A stretch of DNA of 64,000 nt from Fimbriimonas ginsengisoli Gsoil 348 (GCF_000724625.1 NZ_CP007139.1:1612001-1676000); one strand, 5' to 3'. Shown: positions 33,073-41,894, numbered from the stretch's first letter. Notes: a model not told the origin generated them from the letters alone. Numbers and translations are program-made.

Positions 33073-34509
33073 CTATTTCCCGGCGATCAAGATCCTAAGA
33101 TCCTCGATATCGAACTTCCGTGTGGCGAGTTGGATGTGGTCGCCCGGGCGCAGAGTGGTCGAACCTTGTGGCACGAAAGCACGCCCGTCTCGGGTGACGA
33201 GGACTAGGAGAGCGCTGTTTGGAAGGTTGAGATCGACCACCCTTCGGCCGGAGGCGGGAGAACTCTCGGTCAGATCCAGTTCCAAGACATTCGCCGGCGC
33301 CGTGCGGGGGCCGGATCCGCGCCTCGACGGCGCGATTACCTGAAGCCAAGCCGCCACCCTGCCAATCGTCGTCCCTTGGATAAGCACGGAAGTGAGCACC
33401 ACAAAGAAAACCACATCGAAAAGGCGATCCGCCTGCGGAACGCCCGCCGTCAACGGGATCGTGGCGAGGACGATCGGCACCGCGCCTCGCAGCCCCACCC
33501 AGCCCACAAAAAGCTTTTCACGAAAGGCGATCTTTCGGAACGGCAGCAGCGCCAGGAGAACCGCCAGCGGTCGAGCGACGAAGACGACGAATGCCGCCGT
33601 GGCAAGCCCGGCGCCGAAAATATACGGCAGCCGGCTTGGGAAAACCAATAACCCGAGGGTTAAGAACATCACCACTTGCACGAGCCAGGCGAGACCATCG
33701 TGAAATTGCTTGAGGCTCTCCTTGTGGAGAAATCCCAGGCTGCCGAGGACCACGCCGGCGGCGTAAACGGCGAGGAATCCGTTGCCATGCACGGCGTGAG
33801 CGCCAAAGTAGACGAGCAGCACGAAGCCGATCGTCAGTACCGGATACAGACCGTCGTAGTCGAGCTGCACCCGGTTGATGATCCATACTGCCGCGCGTCC
33901 GCCAAGGATGCCAAACAAGGCGCCCACTCCCATTTCGATGAGAAACGCGGGGATCAGGCTCGCGGGGCTCGCTTTGGAGCCGGTCAAGATCCCAGTGATG
34001 GCGATGGTGAGGAAGACTGCCATCGGGTCGTTGCTCCCCGATTCCATCTCCAAGAGCGGGGCGAGCCGGTGCTGCAGGCGAAGCCCGCGTCCCCGCAGCA
34101 CGGCGAATAAGGCCGAAGCGTCGGTCGAGGAGACGATCGCCCCGAGCAGCAGTCCCACCAACGGCGGCCACCCAAGCACCTTCCACGCGAATCCGCCCAC
34201 CGCGAGGGTGCTGACGGCCACGCCGACGGTGGCAAGCGTGAGACCGGGAGCCAGGACCGGGCGGATCGTTCGCCAGTCGGTGTCCAGCCCGCCCGAGAAA
34301 AGGATGAAGATCAGCGCGACGGTGCCGAGATCGCGGGCGAGGGCCGGGTCGTTGAAGGCGATTCCTCCCGGACCGTCGCTACCCGCCAACATGCCGACGC
34401 CGAGGAACAACACCAGCACCGGGATCCCCAGCCGGCTGGAGGCCTTGCTCGCGAGTACGCTCAGCAGCAGAAGCGCCGAGCCGACCAGCATGCCGGTTTC
34501 GAACGACAC
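33073..34509 (-). CDS. Cation/proton antiporter, CPA1 NhaP2-like, with RCK-C domain
   Basis: This is a 478-residue membrane protein with about 12 hydrophobic segments (residues 1-390) containing the CPA1 signature: LFSGGLDTDW, GAIVSSTDASALFAVL (the ion-binding TDAS region) and LEMESGSNDPMAVFLT (the conserved ND). A C-terminal RCK_C/TrkA-C domain (about 405-478, VVDLNLPNSALLVLVTRDG) suggests nucleotide or ion gating. By family it exchanges K+ or Na+ for protons for pH and turgor homeostasis. It is 45 bp downstream of the DUF885 gene on the same strand and may be co-transcribed. Confidence 0.9.
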   Translation of the reverse strand: MSFETGMLVGSALLLLSVLASKASSRLGIPVLVLFLGVGMLAGSDGPGGIAFNDPALARDLGTVALIFILFSGGLDTDWRTIRPVLAPGLTLATVGVAVSTLAVGGFAWKVLGWPPLVGLLLGAIVSSTDASALFAVLRGRGLRLQHRLAPLLEMESGSNDPMAVFLTIAITGILTGSKASPASLIPAFLIEMGVGALFGILGGRAAVWIINRVQLDYDGLYPVLTIGFVLLVYFGAHAVHGNGFLAVYAAGVVLGSLGFLHKESLKQFHDGLAWLVQVVMFLTLGLLVFPSRLPYIFGAGLATAAFVVFVARPLAVLLALLPFRKIAFREKLFVGWVGLRGAVPIVLATIPLTAGVPQADRLFDVVFFVVLTSVLIQGTTIGRVAAWLQVIAPSRRGSGPRTAPANVLELDLTESSPASGRRVVDLNLPNSALLVLVTRDGRAFVPQGSTTLRPGDHIQLATRKFDIEDLRILIAGK

Positions 34510-34554
34510 CCCATCAGTAAACCTGGGAGGAGGGGGCGTGGTCGGGGCGATCCT

Positions 34555-36294
34555 TCAGTTGGTAGGAGCGAATCTCCAAGTGGCTTGCTTATCCTTCTCC
34601 AGCGGAGCCCCGGTCAGCGTCACCCGGACGAGGTCGATCGGGATGGGGCCGGTGTGCAAAACCGCGTCGTGAAATTGCTTGATCGTCATCTTGCCGCTGT
34701 CAACGAGGTCGTGCTTTAGCGACATGAGCTGAAGGCCGCCGAGCATGTAGGCGGCTTGGTAAAGCGGCGAGTAGTTTCCCGCGAACGATCGGCGAACCTC
34801 GGCGAGAGCGTTCTCCCGCTCGTGACCGACCTTGTCGACGAGCATGTCCACGCATTGCTGGGGCGTCATCTTTCCGAGGTGAAACGACAGCGAGAAGGTG
34901 ATCCGCGCACAACGGTGCATTCTCCAGAAGAGCATGCCGATCTTTTGCTCCGGCGTCTGGGCGAAGCCGAGATTCCAGAGCAGCATCTCCCAATAGAGCG
35001 CCCACCCTTCCACGTAGAACGGAGTGTAGAAGTTTTGTCGATGCGGATTGTACCGATCGGCCATGAACCCCTGGAGGTGGTGGCCGGGAATCAGCTCGTG
35101 GTGAACGGTAGCGCGGGCGAAGTACCGGTTGTTTCCGCGCAGGCTCATCAGCTTTGCCTCGTGGGCCATCGTGTTGGTGGGGAAGCTCACCTGGATCGTC
35201 TCGCCGCCCAAGAAGAACGGGTTTTGGAGCTGCGCCTCTGGCGACATCATTTCCATTCGCCAAGTCTCTTTGGCAAGCGGCGGGATCGTGACGAGGTCGC
35301 GCTTCTCCACGAAGTCGATCGCTTCCAGAGCGAGTTCGCGGATGAGAGCGGGTTGTTTGCCGGGCTCCACGTATTGCTGCTTTACGTGCTCTAGCGCCTT
35401 ATGCCAGTCATCGCCGTACCCTAACTCTCGGGACGCCTTTTTCATTTCCGCAAGGCACCAGTCGTACTGCTTGTCGGCGATGGCGATCAGCTCTTCCGGC
35501 GTGTAGGGGATCCGCTCGAACTCCAGATCCGCGAGTAACGCCTCTCGTCCGATCGGGAAGCCGATGATGGTGGTCTTGTCGTCGGCCTTGATTGCGACAA
35601 TGCGTTCCCGGACAAAGTTGACGTAATCGTCGAGGGCGGCGAGCACCGCCTTATGGGGCGCCTCGTTCCACCAGCCGAAGCTCGGATCGTAGCCGTTGTA
35701 AAACCCGTACCAATGCTCAAAGCTCCGACGTACCTCGCCCAGCGTTTGCAGGGCGCGGTTCGCGGAGCTGCGGCTGACGACGATTTTTGCGTTCGCCGGA
35801 GCCTTGTCGACTCCGTTCGTGACGGCGAGATCTCCGTGCTCGAGCTCGCCTTCCAGTCGTTTCTTGGCGTCGGCGATCGTCTTCGACAGCTCGTTCAGCT
35901 TGGTCGCGGTGGCAGGGGAATCGATCGGCTCCATCCGCCGCCGGGCCAGCTCGAGATCGAGGATCGTGTTCGCGAAAGGTAGAAGGGGCGCCATTTGGCG
36001 CTTGTACTCAACCGCTGCGTCCAGGGTCCTCAGCTCGTGCCGGAGCATCTCCTCCAAAAGCACGTAGTCGACCTTTCCATCTTGGTCGAGCTGACCATAG
36101 TCGATCCGACCCAGCGTTCCGAGCTCCTCGTTATAGAACTTCCGGAAACGGTCTGCCCGTACCTGCGAGGCGGCAACGGGGTAAGCGCGCTCCAAACTGT
36201 CGCGATCGGCGGCGAAGCGATTGATGACCGCCGGCATGTCGATGGCGGGAGCGAATGAAGTGACCATGGCGGCGAGAGCGAAGAGCGGAATCAT
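34555..36294 (-). CDS. DUF885 family secreted protein (putative metallopeptidase)
   Basis: This is a 579-residue protein with a signal peptide (MIPLFALAAMVTSFAPA). The DUF885 signature HHELIPGHHLQGF near residue 400 contains a His-Glu-x-x-x-x-His arrangement that is taken as a zinc-binding, peptidase-like site. Flanking family sequences are RATVHHEL, FYTPFYVEGWALYWEML and LMSLKHDLVD. Members are predicted exported peptidases, but few have been tested. The N-terminal half is helical. It is upstream of and codirectional with the antiporter gene. Confidence 0.85.
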   Translation of the reverse strand: MIPLFALAAMVTSFAPAIDMPAVINRFAADRDSLERAYPVAASQVRADRFRKFYNEELGTLGRIDYGQLDQDGKVDYVLLEEMLRHELRTLDAAVEYKRQMAPLLPFANTILDLELARRRMEPIDSPATATKLNELSKTIADAKKRLEGELEHGDLAVTNGVDKAPANAKIVVSRSSANRALQTLGEVRRSFEHWYGFYNGYDPSFGWWNEAPHKAVLAALDDYVNFVRERIVAIKADDKTTIIGFPIGREALLADLEFERIPYTPEELIAIADKQYDWCLAEMKKASRELGYGDDWHKALEHVKQQYVEPGKQPALIRELALEAIDFVEKRDLVTIPPLAKETWRMEMMSPEAQLQNPFFLGGETIQVSFPTNTMAHEAKLMSLRGNNRYFARATVHHELIPGHHLQGFMADRYNPHRQNFYTPFYVEGWALYWEMLLWNLGFAQTPEQKIGMLFWRMHRCARITFSLSFHLGKMTPQQCVDMLVDKVGHERENALAEVRRSFAGNYSPLYQAAYMLGGLQLMSLKHDLVDSGKMTIKQFHDAVLHTGPIPIDLVRVTLTGAPLEKDKQATWRFAPTN

Positions 36295-36337
36295 GATGCG
36301 TGGGCGAATCGATTTAATATTAAACGATTTGCCCGCG

Positions 36338-37651
36338 CTAGGAGATCTTTACGATCTCGTCATAGTCTTTCCGGCGAGTGGTCGTCCGCGGTACGCCACC
36401 GTTATCCACCCCATCGGCTCCCACGCTGTAAAGCGTGAACCCGTCTCCCTCCACGCGATAGCCGAAAGGCTTTCGGCTGAACGGATCGCTGGCGGTCATC
36501 CAAGCGCTAGGCAGCGCGGCCGGGAACTTGCCGGTCTTTAGGCGCTCTTGCAGGAGGCGAAGCTCCGTGTCGGTCTGCCGGCGTCGCATCTCCATCCGGG
36601 CGAGCCCCTCACCGAGCACGCTCACGTGCGGGAAGCGGACCAAGGCCGGCATATTCTCCGGCGATTTATCTGCCTGCACCTTGTTTTCCATGTCTCCGCC
36701 CACCTGTTTGATCTGTTCCCACCGTTCCGGATCGGAGGGGAGCGCTTTGTAGGTTTCGCGGCAAGCGTGGAGCAACTTCGCCTTCATCAGTTGTCGCTCG
36801 TCGGAGGTGATAACGGAATCTTCCACTCCCTTGTCGGCCGGAGGCGTGTTGCCTCCCTCGAACTCTTGAATCGATTGAGCCTTATCGATTGCGGAAATTC
36901 CCATCACCGTCTCCCCAAGCAAGGGACGGCGAGGATCGGAAAGAGGTGAAAAATGAGCGTTCGTCTCTTGGGCCGCGATCAGGAATGCGCCGTCGTTTCG
37001 GTTTCGCTGAATCACCCGAGCGAACATCCGCTGAGTATTCGTCTCGCAGAAGTTTCGGGCCGCGAATGCGATCATTGTCGGCTCCTCTCCGATGTGGTAG
37101 CCAACCTTCTCGGCCGAAGCGATCTCCGCTAGAGCCCCTCGCCAGTCTCCTCGCTCACTCTTCTGCCACGCATCGAACGCTAGCGCCTGGGCGAGCTTCT
37201 TCAGCCGGCTAACTTCCGGAAAGCCAAGCTTGTGGGCATCCGCCCACGGCTGAGGAAAGGCGCAGTGCGGAAGCGCCGCCGCTTCCGCCGTTGCCTTAAG
37301 CGCCGGGGTGACGATCGGCAGTACCGCAACCGCGGCTTCGATGCTCTTCGGCGATGCGTCTTCGAAGCTGCCGTCTTGGATCGCAACGAGTCCATGCCGA
37401 AGATCGGCGTCTTGCCTGATCAGCTCGATGATTTTGAGGTAGCCGGGAGCCGCGTTTTGGTTGGAAGGAACGGAAAGCTTACTTTCCAACTCCGCCGCCG
37501 AAACCGGCAGCCCCAGCCCCTTCGCCGAATCCAACTCCTCGTCCAAGCTCAGCGTGTGATTCCCCAACCGTCCCCGAACCACAAACGCGCACAGGAGCAG
37601 CGCCGCGACGCCCAGTACCAGGGAGAACAAAGCCTTGGGAGAACGATTCAT
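36338..37651 (-). CDS. Membrane-anchored protein with pseudopilin-like C-terminus, paralogue of 50919-52226
   Basis: This 437-residue protein has an N-terminal TM anchor (ALFSLVLGVAALLLCAFVV) and a helical middle region. The C-terminal segment is DPFSRKPFGYR followed by TLYSVGADGVDNGG. This tail resembles the calcium-binding C-terminus of type II secretion major pseudopilins (GspG: DPWG..., YSLGADG...GG) without the pilin N-terminus. The paralogue at 50919-52226 has the same layout: TM anchor, GLPV then PPELRALL, DPFGNGPLKY and IYSVGLDGKDDGG. Similar proteins are common in Planctomycetes-like genomes; the function is unknown. An ATG 5 codons upstream is also possible. Open frame further upstream is shadow of the argF region. 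Confidence 0.75.
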   Translation of the reverse strand: MNRSPKALFSLVLGVAALLLCAFVVRGRLGNHTLSLDEELDSAKGLGLPVSAAELESKLSVPSNQNAAPGYLKIIELIRQDADLRHGLVAIQDGSFEDASPKSIEAAVAVLPIVTPALKATAEAAALPHCAFPQPWADAHKLGFPEVSRLKKLAQALAFDAWQKSERGDWRGALAEIASAEKVGYHIGEEPTMIAFAARNFCETNTQRMFARVIQRNRNDGAFLIAAQETNAHFSPLSDPRRPLLGETVMGISAIDKAQSIQEFEGGNTPPADKGVEDSVITSDERQLMKAKLLHACRETYKALPSDPERWEQIKQVGGDMENKVQADKSPENMPALVRFPHVSVLGEGLARMEMRRRQTDTELRLLQERLKTGKFPAALPSAWMTASDPFSRKPFGYRVEGDGFTLYSVGADGVDNGGVPRTTTRRKDYDEIVKIS

Positions 37652-37706
37652 AGAAAACTCTCTCATCCAACTTATCACCCTCCGGGCAATCGGTGGTCTC
37701 TTTTCG

Positions 37707-37842
37707 CAGCATCGGCTCCCAGCCGACGAACCTCTCGAAGGAAGTCCCGTTCTTGTCGATCCCTCCCGACGCGCCGTCGGGCAGGGATCGCCAGCCGAGC
37801 CGATGAGCTTTCCGTTCATCGGCTGGGAGCCGAGGCTACGGG
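37707..37842. repeat. Cluster of hairpin modules between minus-strand genes
   Basis: It contains CATCGGCT-CCC-AGCCGA, a GATCCCTCC-CGAC-GCGC-CGTCG-GGCAGGG module that mirrors the one at 19707, and a final CATCGGCT-GGG-AGCCGA inverted copy. It fills the gap between the argDF stop and the start of the downstream gene, so it is in the 3' untranslated region of argDF. Confidence 0.7.
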
Positions 37843-39957
37843 CTACAAACCCATGATCTTCTGCAACAGCGCCTTCTGCGCGTGGAGGCGGTTCTCGGCT
37901 TGGTCGTCGGTGCGGCTCTGCGGACCGTCGATGACGTCCGCCGTAACCTCGAAGCCGCGGCGGGCCGGAAGGCAGTGGAGGAAGATGGCGTCTTTTTCCG
38001 CCATCGACATCAGCCGGCCATTCACCTGGTACGGCTCGAACACCTTCAGGCGGTGCTCCTGCTCGTGCTCGTCGCCCATGGATACCCAAACGTCCGTGTA
38101 CACCACGTGGGCGCCGGCAACCCCTTCTTCGAGGTTGGTCGTCTGCCGAACCCCTTCGATTGGCTCCAGGCGGAAGTTCTCGGGGCCGCAGATGGTGAAC
38201 GGATAGCCGAGGCGCGTCGCCAGCTTGGCGAGCGAGCGGGCGACGTTGTTTCCGTCGCCGACGTAGGTGATCTTCACCTTGTCCTGGCCGAAAACCTCCC
38301 GGATCGTCTGCATATCGGCTAGGGCCTGGCAAGGATGCTCCCACTCCGTGAGGGCGTTGACGACGGGCACGGTGGCATGCTCGGCAAGCTCCACGATGTC
38401 GCGCTGCCAATAGAGGCGGGCCACGATGAGGCTGCACCAACGGGAGAGGTTGCTGGCGACATCCTTGATCGGCTCTCGTTGACCCATTGCGATCGAATCT
38501 TTTCCGAGGTGGAGAGGATGCCCGCCAAGCTCTCGGATCGCGGTTTCGAATGAGACTCGGGTTCGAAGCGATTGCTTCTCGAACACCATTGCGACGGTTC
38601 GCCCCTCTACCGCCTGAATGACCGACGGGGCGAGCGCGCGGCGCTGCTTGCTGTAAGCGGCGAGGTCCAGCACCTCTTCTAGCTGCCCGTCCGTCATGTC
38701 GTCGATCGACAAGAAGTCGTGAGCCGGCTTGACGGCCGTCGACGTCCGGGTCGAAATCGGCGTCAGCGCCGGCGTTTCCACTCCCATTGCCTCGGCCAAG
38801 ATACCGATCGCCTTGGCGATCTGCTCCTCGGTGACGATGAGCGGCGGCACGAATCGAAGATTAAGCTCGTCGGTCGCGTTGATAATCAGCTTTCGGTCGA
38901 AGCAGGCACGAACGATGTCTCTCGCCACCGGCTTGTCCAAAACCGCGCCGAGCATCAGCCCCTTTCCTCGGACTTCGACCACTCCGGGCAGTTTTGCGAG
39001 CGCGTCCCTTAAGAAACCGCCCACCCTCTCCGCATTCTCAAGAAGGTCTTGGTGGTCCAAAGTGTCGATCACGGCCAGCGCGGCGGCGCAGACCAAGGGG
39101 TTGCCCCCGAATGTGGTGCCGTGGTCACCGGGTTCGAGAACGGAGGTCGCCTTCTGGGCGACGACGACCGCGCCGATCGGCAAGCCGCCCCCAAGGCCCT
39201 TCGCCAAAATGAGCACGTCGGGTCGGACCCCGTGGTGTTGGAAGGTGAACCACTTTCCGCTCCGCCCCATGCCGCACTGAACCTCGTCGAGGATAAGTAG
39301 CGCGTCGTGCTCTCGGCACAGCCGCTCGGCTTCCTGGAGGTATTCGGTCGAGAGGTCCAGGATTCCCCCCTCGCCCATGATCGGCTCGAGAAGGACCGCC
39401 GCCGTTTTGTGGCTGAAGGCGTCTCGAAGCTCTTGGAGATCGTCGGCGGTTACGTGGACGAAGCCGGGGACGAGCGGCTCGAACGGACGTTGGTATTTGC
39501 GCTGCCCGGTTGCCGAGAGCGCGCCCATCGTTCGCCCGTGGAACGAGCGATGAAGGGTGATGATCTGGTAGTCGCCGTCCGGACGCTTCTTGTTTCCGTG
39601 CTTCTTGGCGATCTTCAGGGCCGCTTCGTTGGCGGTCGCCCCGTCGTTGGCGAAGAAGACCCGCTCCATGCCGCTGATCTCCGTCAGCCGCTTGGCGAGC
39701 TGCGCCTGGGGGGCCGTGAGAAGGAGATTGCTGGTGTGGATGAGCTGCTGCGCCTGACGGGTGATCGCGGCGACCACGGCCGGATGGCAATGGCCAAGCT
39801 GGCAGACCGCGATGCCGGCAAGCATATCCAGGTACTCGTTCCCCCGGTTATCCCAGAGGGAGCAGCCCGCGCCTTGCACGAAGAGTGCCGGCATTCGGTT
39901 GTAGGTGTGCAGCACGAACTCGTCGTCGGCCGTCTTGATCGAATCGTATTTCAACAT
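37843..39957 (-). CDS. Bifunctional fusion: acetylornithine aminotransferase (ArgD) - ornithine carbamoyltransferase (ArgF)
   Basis: This is a 704-residue single-frame protein. Residues 1-395 are a complete class-III PLP aminotransferase of the ArgD type: AGIAVCQLGHCHP, FFANDGATANEAALKIA, SFHGRTMGALSATGQ, LILDEVQCGMGRSG and the PLP lysine Lys253 in LAKGLGGGLPIG. A linker (about 396-412, Thr/Pro-rich) leads to a complete carbamoyltransferase (413-704) with SLRTR (463-467, carbamoyl-phosphate loop), HPCQALADMQT (541-), DVWVSMG (622-628, ornithine loop) and HCLPARRG (661-). The SMG and HCLPA motifs favour true ornithine over acetylornithine carbamoyltransferase. Both enzymes serve arginine synthesis, but the deacylation step lies between them. 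No other arg gene is adjacent. Confidence 0.9.
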   Translation of the reverse strand: MLKYDSIKTADDEFVLHTYNRMPALFVQGAGCSLWDNRGNEYLDMLAGIAVCQLGHCHPAVVAAITRQAQQLIHTSNLLLTAPQAQLAKRLTEISGMERVFFANDGATANEAALKIAKKHGNKKRPDGDYQIITLHRSFHGRTMGALSATGQRKYQRPFEPLVPGFVHVTADDLQELRDAFSHKTAAVLLEPIMGEGGILDLSTEYLQEAERLCREHDALLILDEVQCGMGRSGKWFTFQHHGVRPDVLILAKGLGGGLPIGAVVVAQKATSVLEPGDHGTTFGGNPLVCAAALAVIDTLDHQDLLENAERVGGFLRDALAKLPGVVEVRGKGLMLGAVLDKPVARDIVRACFDRKLIINATDELNLRFVPPLIVTEEQIAKAIGILAEAMGVETPALTPISTRTSTAVKPAHDFLSIDDMTDGQLEEVLDLAAYSKQRRALAPSVIQAVEGRTVAMVFEKQSLRTRVSFETAIRELGGHPLHLGKDSIAMGQREPIKDVASNLSRWCSLIVARLYWQRDIVELAEHATVPVVNALTEWEHPCQALADMQTIREVFGQDKVKITYVGDGNNVARSLAKLATRLGYPFTICGPENFRLEPIEGVRQTTNLEEGVAGAHVVYTDVWVSMGDEHEQEHRLKVFEPYQVNGRLMSMAEKDAIFLHCLPARRGFEVTADVIDGPQSRTDDQAENRLHAQKALLQKIMGL

Positions 39958-40238
39958 TTTCTGGTTCTGCGAAGGTGGTTTGGGTCAGTGAGGAGCCAGG
40001 TTGCCTTTAATTCCCGGCACTGACCTCCGAAGATCGACAACTAAAAGTGAAAAGGGGAGCGGGGTTGAAGCAGCTTCGCTTCGAAGGGATGAGGGGCCCG
40101 GCTCCCCTAGATACGGCGCGCAGAACGACGGGCCGCGCGCCACGGGCGCGGTCCAAAAACTCGGTCCAGATTGGCAAAATAGCCCACCACCGTAATGTGA
40201 CGTTACCCCATGCACAATGTGGCAGTGGGAATGCAACC

Positions 40239-40267
40239 TTGCGAAATCGCTCTGCGTTGACTATAAT
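40239..40267 (+). promoter_or_regulatory. Sigma-70-type promoter for small lipoprotein gene
   Basis: TTGCGA (40239-40244), a 17-bp spacer and consensus TATAAT (40262-40267) predict a start near 40274, leaving a 5' leader of about 95 nt. The rest of the 39958-40369 gap shows no gene; it also holds the upstream region of the divergent argDF gene. Confidence 0.65.
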
Positions 40268-40369
40268 GGCGAAGCGTATCGGCTCACACTTGGTGGATTT
40301 TCCACCGAACGTGAACTCGCGGTTCGCACGAATCGTCCCTTCGGGGACAGCACTCAGGAGGTGTGATTT

Positions 40370-40546
40370 ATGTCTAAGAAGATTTTTGCGCTCGTCATGG
40401 TGATCAGCGTTTTCGGAGCTTTCCTTGCTGGTTGCAGCAAGAAGGAAGATGATGCGGCGGGAGCCACTGCCGGCACTGCTACGGCTGGCGCGGCAACCGC
40501 GGGTACGGCTACGGCCGGAACCACGGGCGACACGAAGACCCCGTAA
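40370..40546 (+). CDS. Small Ala/Thr/Gly-rich lipoprotein
   Basis: This is a 58-residue protein with a classic lipoprotein signal (MSKKIFALVMVISVFGAFLAGC, lipobox LAGC). Only about 37 residues remain after the Cys: charged SKKEDD and then repeats of ATAGT-type sequence ending TGDTKTP. The start codon follows a strong AGGAGG site. It has its own consensus-like promoter and a strong terminator, so it is a complete monocistronic unit and probably well expressed. It may be a cell-envelope spacer or decoration protein. The leader of the cytochrome lipoprotein at 48939 has a similar low-complexity stretch, but no homology is claimed. Confidence 0.75.
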   Translation: MSKKIFALVMVISVFGAFLAGCSKKEDDAAGATAGTATAGAATAGTATAGTTGDTKTP

Positions 40547-40573
40547 TCAACGCTGCTCATTTAGCGAGCCTCA

Positions 40574-40606
40574 AACGCCCGATCGGACTTGTCCGATCGG
40601 GCGTTT
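40574..40606 (+). terminator. Rho-independent terminator
   Basis: A nearly perfect stem of 15 bp (from AACGCCCGATCGGAC, loop TT, GTCCGATCGGGCGTT) is followed by a short T-run (GTTTT). It lies 28 bp after the small lipoprotein stop. The stem is symmetrical, so it may also help end the convergent M48 protease transcript, although that gene's stop lies beyond it. Confidence 0.9.
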
Positions 40607-40675
40607 TGGGTTGTGGGGGAGGTGGAGAAGCGCGAGGCGTAAGGCGCGATCCTTCACGCCTCGCGCTCCCGCCCC

Positions 40676-41542
40676 CTACCTCCCCGCCGGCTCCTTCGGC
40701 GCTCCCTCGTACTTCCCTTCCATGATCAGGTCGTAGGCGCCGCTGAGGTACCAGCGCTCCAGGTCCTGGGCTCTCGCCACCGGCATCGGGTGAGTGAAAT
40801 ACTTGCCGCCCATCATAAAGATCAGCACCTTGCCGATCTGGTCAAGCGGATCTGCGTCCTGGTAGGCGCGCGCCTGCTCCATAAACGCTTCGACGCTCTC
40901 CTCGTTGGCGTACCGGTTGAAGCCCGCGGTCATCGCCAGCAAGCCGCCCAGCCCTTCGTCGATCGACTGGGAAGCCAGCAAACCCGCCCGGTCGGCGCTG
41001 TATTCGGCCTGACGCATCCACTCGTAGAAGGCGAGGATCATCGCGTAAGTCGCCACGTCGCTGGTGCCGAGCGTTCGCCTACCGAGAAGGTCGAGCAAGG
41101 GGATCAGTACGCTTCCTACGGAGAAATAAAGGACGTGCTCCGCCTTGATGTGTCCAAGTTCATGGCCGATCAAGTAATACAATTGCTCGTCGGTCATGTT
41201 GTTGACGATGCCGCTGTACAAGGTGATGTAGGGGCGTTCGACGCCGCCCGCGAAGGCATTCGCCTGCGCTTCGTTCGCCAGATAAAGCTCCGGCTCTGGC
41301 ATGTCGAGCACTCGGCACGACTCCTGGAGGATGCCGTAAAGCGTCGGATATTGCCGAGGCCCGCAACGGACCGAGCGGCTCATGTTCATGCAGTACATCC
41401 AGCGATCGAAACCGAGCTCGTAGAACTTGGAGATCACCATCGGAAGGAGCGGTACGCGCTTGAGCTTGTCCAACGCCCACCGGTCGGCGTCGGACACAAA
41501 GGCGTCGGCAGTAATGCCGGTCAGAATCTTTCTCTCGGCCAT
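40676..41542 (-). CDS. M48 family metalloprotease
   Basis: This is a 288-residue protein with the gluzincin motif HELGH (residues 127-131) within YYLIGHELGHIKAEH. A third zinc ligand, Glu, is likely in RQAEYSADRAGL. A hydrophobic stretch follows the motif (VLYFSVGSVLIPLLDLLG), and a second segment (YAMILAFYEWM) may cross or dip into the membrane. It lacks the N-terminal membrane pair of HtpX and resembles the shorter M48 peptidases of environmental bacteria. No signal peptide is seen. Role: membrane-associated proteolysis, target unknown. Confidence 0.88.
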   Translation of the reverse strand: MAERKILTGITADAFVSDADRWALDKLKRVPLLPMVISKFYELGFDRWMYCMNMSRSVRCGPRQYPTLYGILQESCRVLDMPEPELYLANEAQANAFAGGVERPYITLYSGIVNNMTDEQLYYLIGHELGHIKAEHVLYFSVGSVLIPLLDLLGRRTLGTSDVATYAMILAFYEWMRQAEYSADRAGLLASQSIDEGLGGLLAMTAGFNRYANEESVEAFMEQARAYQDADPLDQIGKVLIFMMGGKYFTHPMPVARAQDLERWYLSGAYDLIMEGKYEGAPKEPAGR

Positions 41543-41711
41543 GGTTTCTAAGGGTACGCCAGATCCCGCCCTGGGTTTCGCCCGAAGGTCTTCTTTCTTA
41601 TTTGGGGTTAGAGCTCCGTGGAGCCTCGGGCGGCCCGACCGGGCATCGTCTAGTCCGAAAAGAACCTTCGATCTTCGGTTGAAGTCGTGTCCGACCTACG
41701 GGCGTGATCCG

Positions 41712-41894
41712 ATGTGTGTCCCAGGCTTTTCCACCTGCGACCCAAGAAACGCTATGCTGATTCATGAGTTCGCGCACGTCTGCAACTGCGTCGCGGGGCC
41801 GCCACCGAACCAGGACGACCATCAGAAGGCTTTTAACGCTTTCGGCTCCTGTGTCGTGAGCGGGGTAGGCCGCAAGGAGTCTTGGTGGCGATGA
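41712..41894 (+). pseudogene. Possible remnant of an HExxH zinc-peptidase domain
   Basis: About 60 residues contain RNAMLIHEFAHVCNC, an HExxH motif in a Cys-rich setting, followed by HQKAFNAFGSC. This resembles the C-terminal metallopeptidase domains found in Rhs-type and other polymorphic secreted proteins. The preceding sequence in frame (from about 41427) is antisense to the M48 gene and looks non-coding, so a real N-terminal part is missing. Its TGA overlaps the ATG of the next gene (ATGA at 41891). Evidence is the motif alone, and chance is possible. Confidence 0.3.

Noticed and set aside
37652-38440. N-terminal ~260-codon extension of the minus-strand gene at 36338
   Set aside because: It is antisense-like shadow of the argF half on the same strand in another frame, Arg/Pro-rich with no protein-like pattern; the TM anchor starts at the Met at 37651.
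38700-39790. Acetylornithine (rather than ornithine) carbamoyltransferase as identity of the ArgF half
   Set aside because: The DVWVSMG loop and HCLPA motif are those of ornithine carbamoyltransferases; acetylornithine enzymes lack the SMG loop.
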